Part shown: in pieces, positions 7,208-9,046 of the stretch | Layout of the letters: every line of letters begins with the position of its first letter | Numbering within the stretch: the stretch's first letter is position 1 | Assembly (NCBI GenBank): GCA_029933495.1 | Contig: JAOZOC010000107.1 | Span: forward strand, 1 to 9,046 | Direction: 5' to 3' | Origin: Bacteroidales bacterium | GTDB taxonomy: Bacteria; Bacteroidota; Bacteroidia; Bacteroidales; JAADJA01 | Length of the DNA stretch: 9,046 nt | The notes under the pieces: generated by a model | The model's database searches: none | Seen by the model: the letters and a program-made list of their open reading frames with translations, nothing else | What the model was told of the DNA's origin: nothing | Translations under genes and position numbers: made by a program

Positions 7208-8476
7208 TTATTCGGAATAAAAATTTATCATTTTCACAATTGCATCCTGGCAGGCAGGACAAAATTCATGTCCTTTAAATGAATTCATAAGGCAATCATA
7301 AGCAGGCCTGTAAACACCTTTTGCTGCATATCCACCTCCTTCAAAAACACCTGTCTTACTACGAAATTTCTTTTTATCCGGAGTAGGAACAGGTGTCTTT
7401 TTATCAAGCATATTTATCCATTTACTGTCAAAATCGACAAGAGTAGTAATGTTTGGCTCCCAGGGCTCTATATCTAAAGGATAGAACTCGCTATATGCAA
7501 CAGAAGAGTTGTAATACTCATCTGCAAGACCTGTAAAACCATGCCCAAACTCATGAACAAATATTTTGCCTGCCATAATATTACTATTTACACTAACTGA
7601 ATAATAATTAAAAATAGCTCCTCCTCCATATTTATTTGAATTAACAAGAATATAAATCTGGTCATAAGGTGCATTTGCTGCAAGATCACGTACAGCTTTG
7701 TTATCCAGGGTCATACAATAACGTTCACTATCAAAGGTATAGAATGATGTACTCAAAATCGTTTTTTCCCAAACGGAATCCCCGGGGATGTCGCTACCCG
7801 ACTCTCGTGAAGGAGCGAGAACACCCCTAATGTTAAACCTGTCACGATATTCGGAATAGGGTGCATAGGTAAAAAGACTATCAGCAAAATTTCTGCAATC
7901 ACTGATAAACACACCCATCTGATCGGCAGTATATCCTTCGGGAAGGATGATTATGTCAACCTTTTTATCCGGCACTCCTGAGATATGTACATCAAATGAA
8001 GGATACTCCAGTCTTCGCTCCGGCGACACAAAATAATTATCCGTGCGATAATCATATTTAAAAATCTCTTCAAAAAGACCTTTCTTATCACGGCTGTAAA
8101 AAACCACTCTTGCGTTTTTCTTTGGTAAAGGCATAACTACTGTTTCCGAAAAAGATTTCATTGTCATTTTTGCCTCCTCTGTTGTCTGCCACTCCCCAAA
8201 TAATGTACTGTAACCTCTTGAGTAAATCAAAGAATCAGTTTCAACATCAAAAACCTTAAAATAATAATGGCCATAGTTGAATGTGTCTATAAGATTGATA
8301 AATGAGCCGGCCCAGTATGGCTCAATCTTAGCCTCATCAAACGAATAAAACTCATTTACCGAATCGCCGGTATGATAATAATCAACACGTAACGTTTTGT
8401 TATAAAACAATGAATCGAACTGCGCAAACAAGGAGGCATTTAACAGTAGGAAAGAAACCAGAAAAAGCTTTTTCAT
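7208..8476 (-). CDS. Secreted M64-family zinc metallopeptidase (IgA peptidase M64)
   Basis: The 422-residue product opens with a typical signal peptide, MKKLFLVSFLLLNASLFAQ, probably cut after about residue 19. Residues about 20-150 form an N-terminal beta-rich domain like that preceding M64 catalytic domains. The catalytic part (about 160-420) begins VDIIILPEGYTADQM (173-187), with NFADSLFTYAPYSEYRDRFNI (196-216) and DQIYILVNSNKYGGGAIFN (272-290). The zinc site is VHEFGHGFTGLADEYY (307-322), where His308 and His312 are ligands, Glu309 is the catalytic base, and Asp319/Glu320 is the conserved DE of the family. The C-terminal CPACQDAI (406-413) is also typical. The founding member cleaves IgA, but in environmental Bacteroidota the natural substrate is unknown. 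It is probably periplasmic, surface-bound or released. No lipobox and no C-terminal sorting domain were seen. Confidence 0.93.
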   Translation of the reverse strand: MKKLFLVSFLLLNASLFAQFDSLFYNKTLRVDYYHTGDSVNEFYSFDEAKIEPYWAGSFINLIDTFNYGHYYFKVFDVETDSLIYSRGYSTLFGEWQTTEEAKMTMKSFSETVVMPLPKKNARVVFYSRDKKGLFEEIFKYDYRTDNYFVSPERRLEYPSFDVHISGVPDKKVDIIILPEGYTADQMGVFISDCRNFADSLFTYAPYSEYRDRFNIRGVLAPSRESGSDIPGDSVWEKTILSTSFYTFDSERYCMTLDNKAVRDLAANAPYDQIYILVNSNKYGGGAIFNYYSVSVNSNIMAGKIFVHEFGHGFTGLADEYYNSSVAYSEFYPLDIEPWEPNITTLVDFDSKWINMLDKKTPVPTPDKKKFRSKTGVFEGGGYAAKGVYRPAYDCLMNSFKGHEFCPACQDAIVKMINFYSE

Positions 8477-8556
8477 AATAATTTTTTTTTGACAAATTAA
8501 TGGAATTTATAACAAATGAGTAAAAGAATTTATAAACCAATCAATATATTCCGGGA

Positions 8557-8645
8557 TTTTTGTCACAAAGTCAAGGCAAATATATTGTTTTTTGTTGCAA
8601 AGTCAGGGTAAATATATCGTTTTCTTGTCACAAAGTCAGGGCAAG
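8557..8645. repeat. Three degenerate tandem repeats, period 32-33 bp
   Basis: The units begin (TGT of TGTCAC or TGTTGC) at 8561, 8593 and 8626. The shared core is TGTCACAAAGTCAGGGCAA, preceded by a T-run and, in units 1 and 2, followed by ATATAT. Unit 2 differs by TTGC for CACA-like bases and GGGTAA for GGGCAA. Unit 3 loses similarity after 8645. They lie upstream of the M64 gene, beginning 81 bp from its start. They could be binding sites or remnants of an interspersed repeat. Confidence 0.7.
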
Positions 8646-8656
8646 TGTCCTATTAT

Positions 8657-8731
8657 GGGTGTAGGTACGACAAATTGCATCTATTTACCTTTAAGTCCAA
8701 TAGAGAGGATTTTCAAATTTGTCCTATACCC
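8657..8731. repeat. Long multi-stem inverted repeat (candidate structured RNA or mobile-element end)
   Basis: GGGTGTAG (8657-8664) pairs with CTATACCC (8724-8731), with one G-U pair. After a 4-nt bulge, GACAAATT (8669-8676) pairs perfectly with AATTTGTC (8716-8723). Within the loop, CTATT (8681-8685) pairs with AATAG (8699-8703). In total 21 pairs form over 75 nt. It could fold from either strand. No open reading frame explains it. Confidence 0.55.
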
Positions 8732-8912
8732 TCCATTATCATTTTTAAGGTGGAAGTGCCGGAGGGACGACCTGTTTACGACACAAGTCTTGTGAGGAAA
8801 TAATAAGTTTGGTATTAGCCTTTAGCTGACACACACAATTTTCACTATCCCACCCGAATGACCGGTCAGGTGGAAATTCCGAACAACTCAGTAAACCCTT
8901 TTTAAAACTGGA

Positions 8913-9046
8913 TCAATCACTAAAAAAACTCTCATTAAAATTTACAAGGTAAAGCTTCTGTGTTGCTCTTGTGAATGCAGTATATAGCCACCTGTAAAAT
9001 TCTTTATTTATCATCTCTTCGGTTACATATCCCTGGTCAATAAAAA
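8913..9046 (-). CDS. C-terminal end of an SF1 (RecD/UvrD-like) DNA helicase, cut by the window edge
   Basis: The minus strand from 9044 down to the TGA at 8913-8915 encodes 43 residues and is open to the window end. The segment YRWLYTAFTRATQKLYLVNF (residues 17-36 of the fragment) is helicase motif VI of superfamily 1A/1B enzymes (the Y-T-A-x-T-R-A pattern, whose Arg contacts the ATP gamma-phosphate), followed by the short LYLVNF strand that ends the UvrD_C_2-type domain. The preceding FIDQGYVTEEMINKEF fits the helix before motif VI. Proteins annotated as ATP-dependent RecD-like helicase in Bacteroidota end this way. The rest of the gene, including the start, lies beyond 9046, so the exact subfamily is uncertain. 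Confidence 0.85.
   Translation of the reverse strand, partial: FIDQGYVTEEMINKEFYRWLYTAFTRATQKLYLVNFNESFFSD

Larger units (their letters stand above)
8477..8912. other. 436-bp non-coding region with repeats and palindromes
   Basis: No credible gene was found in this gap between the M64 peptidase (starting at 8476 and reading left) and the helicase 3' end. It holds three degenerate direct repeats (8557-8645), a long multi-stem inverted repeat (8657-8731), CACAAG-T-CTTGTG (8782-8794) and an interrupted palindrome (8850-8873). The phrase AGGTGGAA-x-T-x-CCG occurs twice, starting at 8748 and 8868. The M64 promoter should lie in the left part, but no site matching the full consensus was found. Confidence 0.6.

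Noticed and set aside
8557..8645. CRISPR-like array
   Set aside because: There are only three imperfect copies, the similarity extends through nearly the whole period so there are no unique spacers, and no cas gene is nearby.
8592..8795. 67-codon open frame on the + strand
   Set aside because: It runs through the direct repeats and the inverted repeat, and its protein repeats (QSQGKYIVF, QSQGKC) only mirror the DNA repeats. It contains the KCRRDDLF peptide that translated repeats give, and shows no recognised domain.

Overview
The window looks like a chromosomal segment of a Bacteroidota bacterium, most likely Bacteroidales/Marinilabiliales-like. The clues are a fur-like gene directly ahead of purA, a secreted protein of three PepSY-like repeats, a LytS/LytTR two-component pair, an alkyltransferase-like protein with a PAHR motif, an M64 metallopeptidase, no convincing Shine-Dalgarno sequences before the genes, and promoter-like sites of the Bacteroidota form (TTG, about 19 nt, then TAnnTTTG). 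No rRNA, tRNA, CRISPR array, transposase or phage gene was recognised.

Layout. Positions 1-1731 (+) hold the 3' part of a Fur-family regulator followed by adenylosuccinate synthetase (purA). Positions 1894-3219 (+) encode an exported protein built of three repeats of about 125-130 residues. Positions 3383-5141 (-) are an overlapping sensor kinase/response regulator pair. Divergent from it, at 5345-5686 (+), is a very small ExbB/TolQ/MotA-like membrane protein. The 3383-5690 stretch is visibly more AT-rich than its flanks and may be an acquired module. Positions 5729-6076 (-) encode an alkyltransferase-like DNA-damage sensor, 6197-7093 (-) a phosphate butyryltransferase-type enzyme, and 7208-8476 (-) a secreted M64 zinc peptidase. 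The last 134 bases (-) are the C-terminal end of a superfamily 1 helicase that runs off the window.

The 436-bp gap at 8477-8912 is the only large non-coding stretch. It contains three degenerate direct repeats of 32-33 bp, a long multi-stem inverted repeat with a competing pairing, and an interrupted 20-bp palindrome. It looks like a decayed interspersed repeat element or a structured RNA, not a gene.

How the genes relate. Most are independent housekeeping or accessory units. The plausible functional groups are fur-purA (same strand, 63-nt gap), the kinase/regulator operon with its divergent membrane protein, and possibly the ptb promoter, whose -33/-7 spacer is filled by a perfect 8+8 bp inverted repeat. 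The strongest leads for something undescribed are the mini ExbB-like protein paired with a LytS/LytTR system, the Fur homologue without its zinc cysteines, and the structured intergenic region near the right end.
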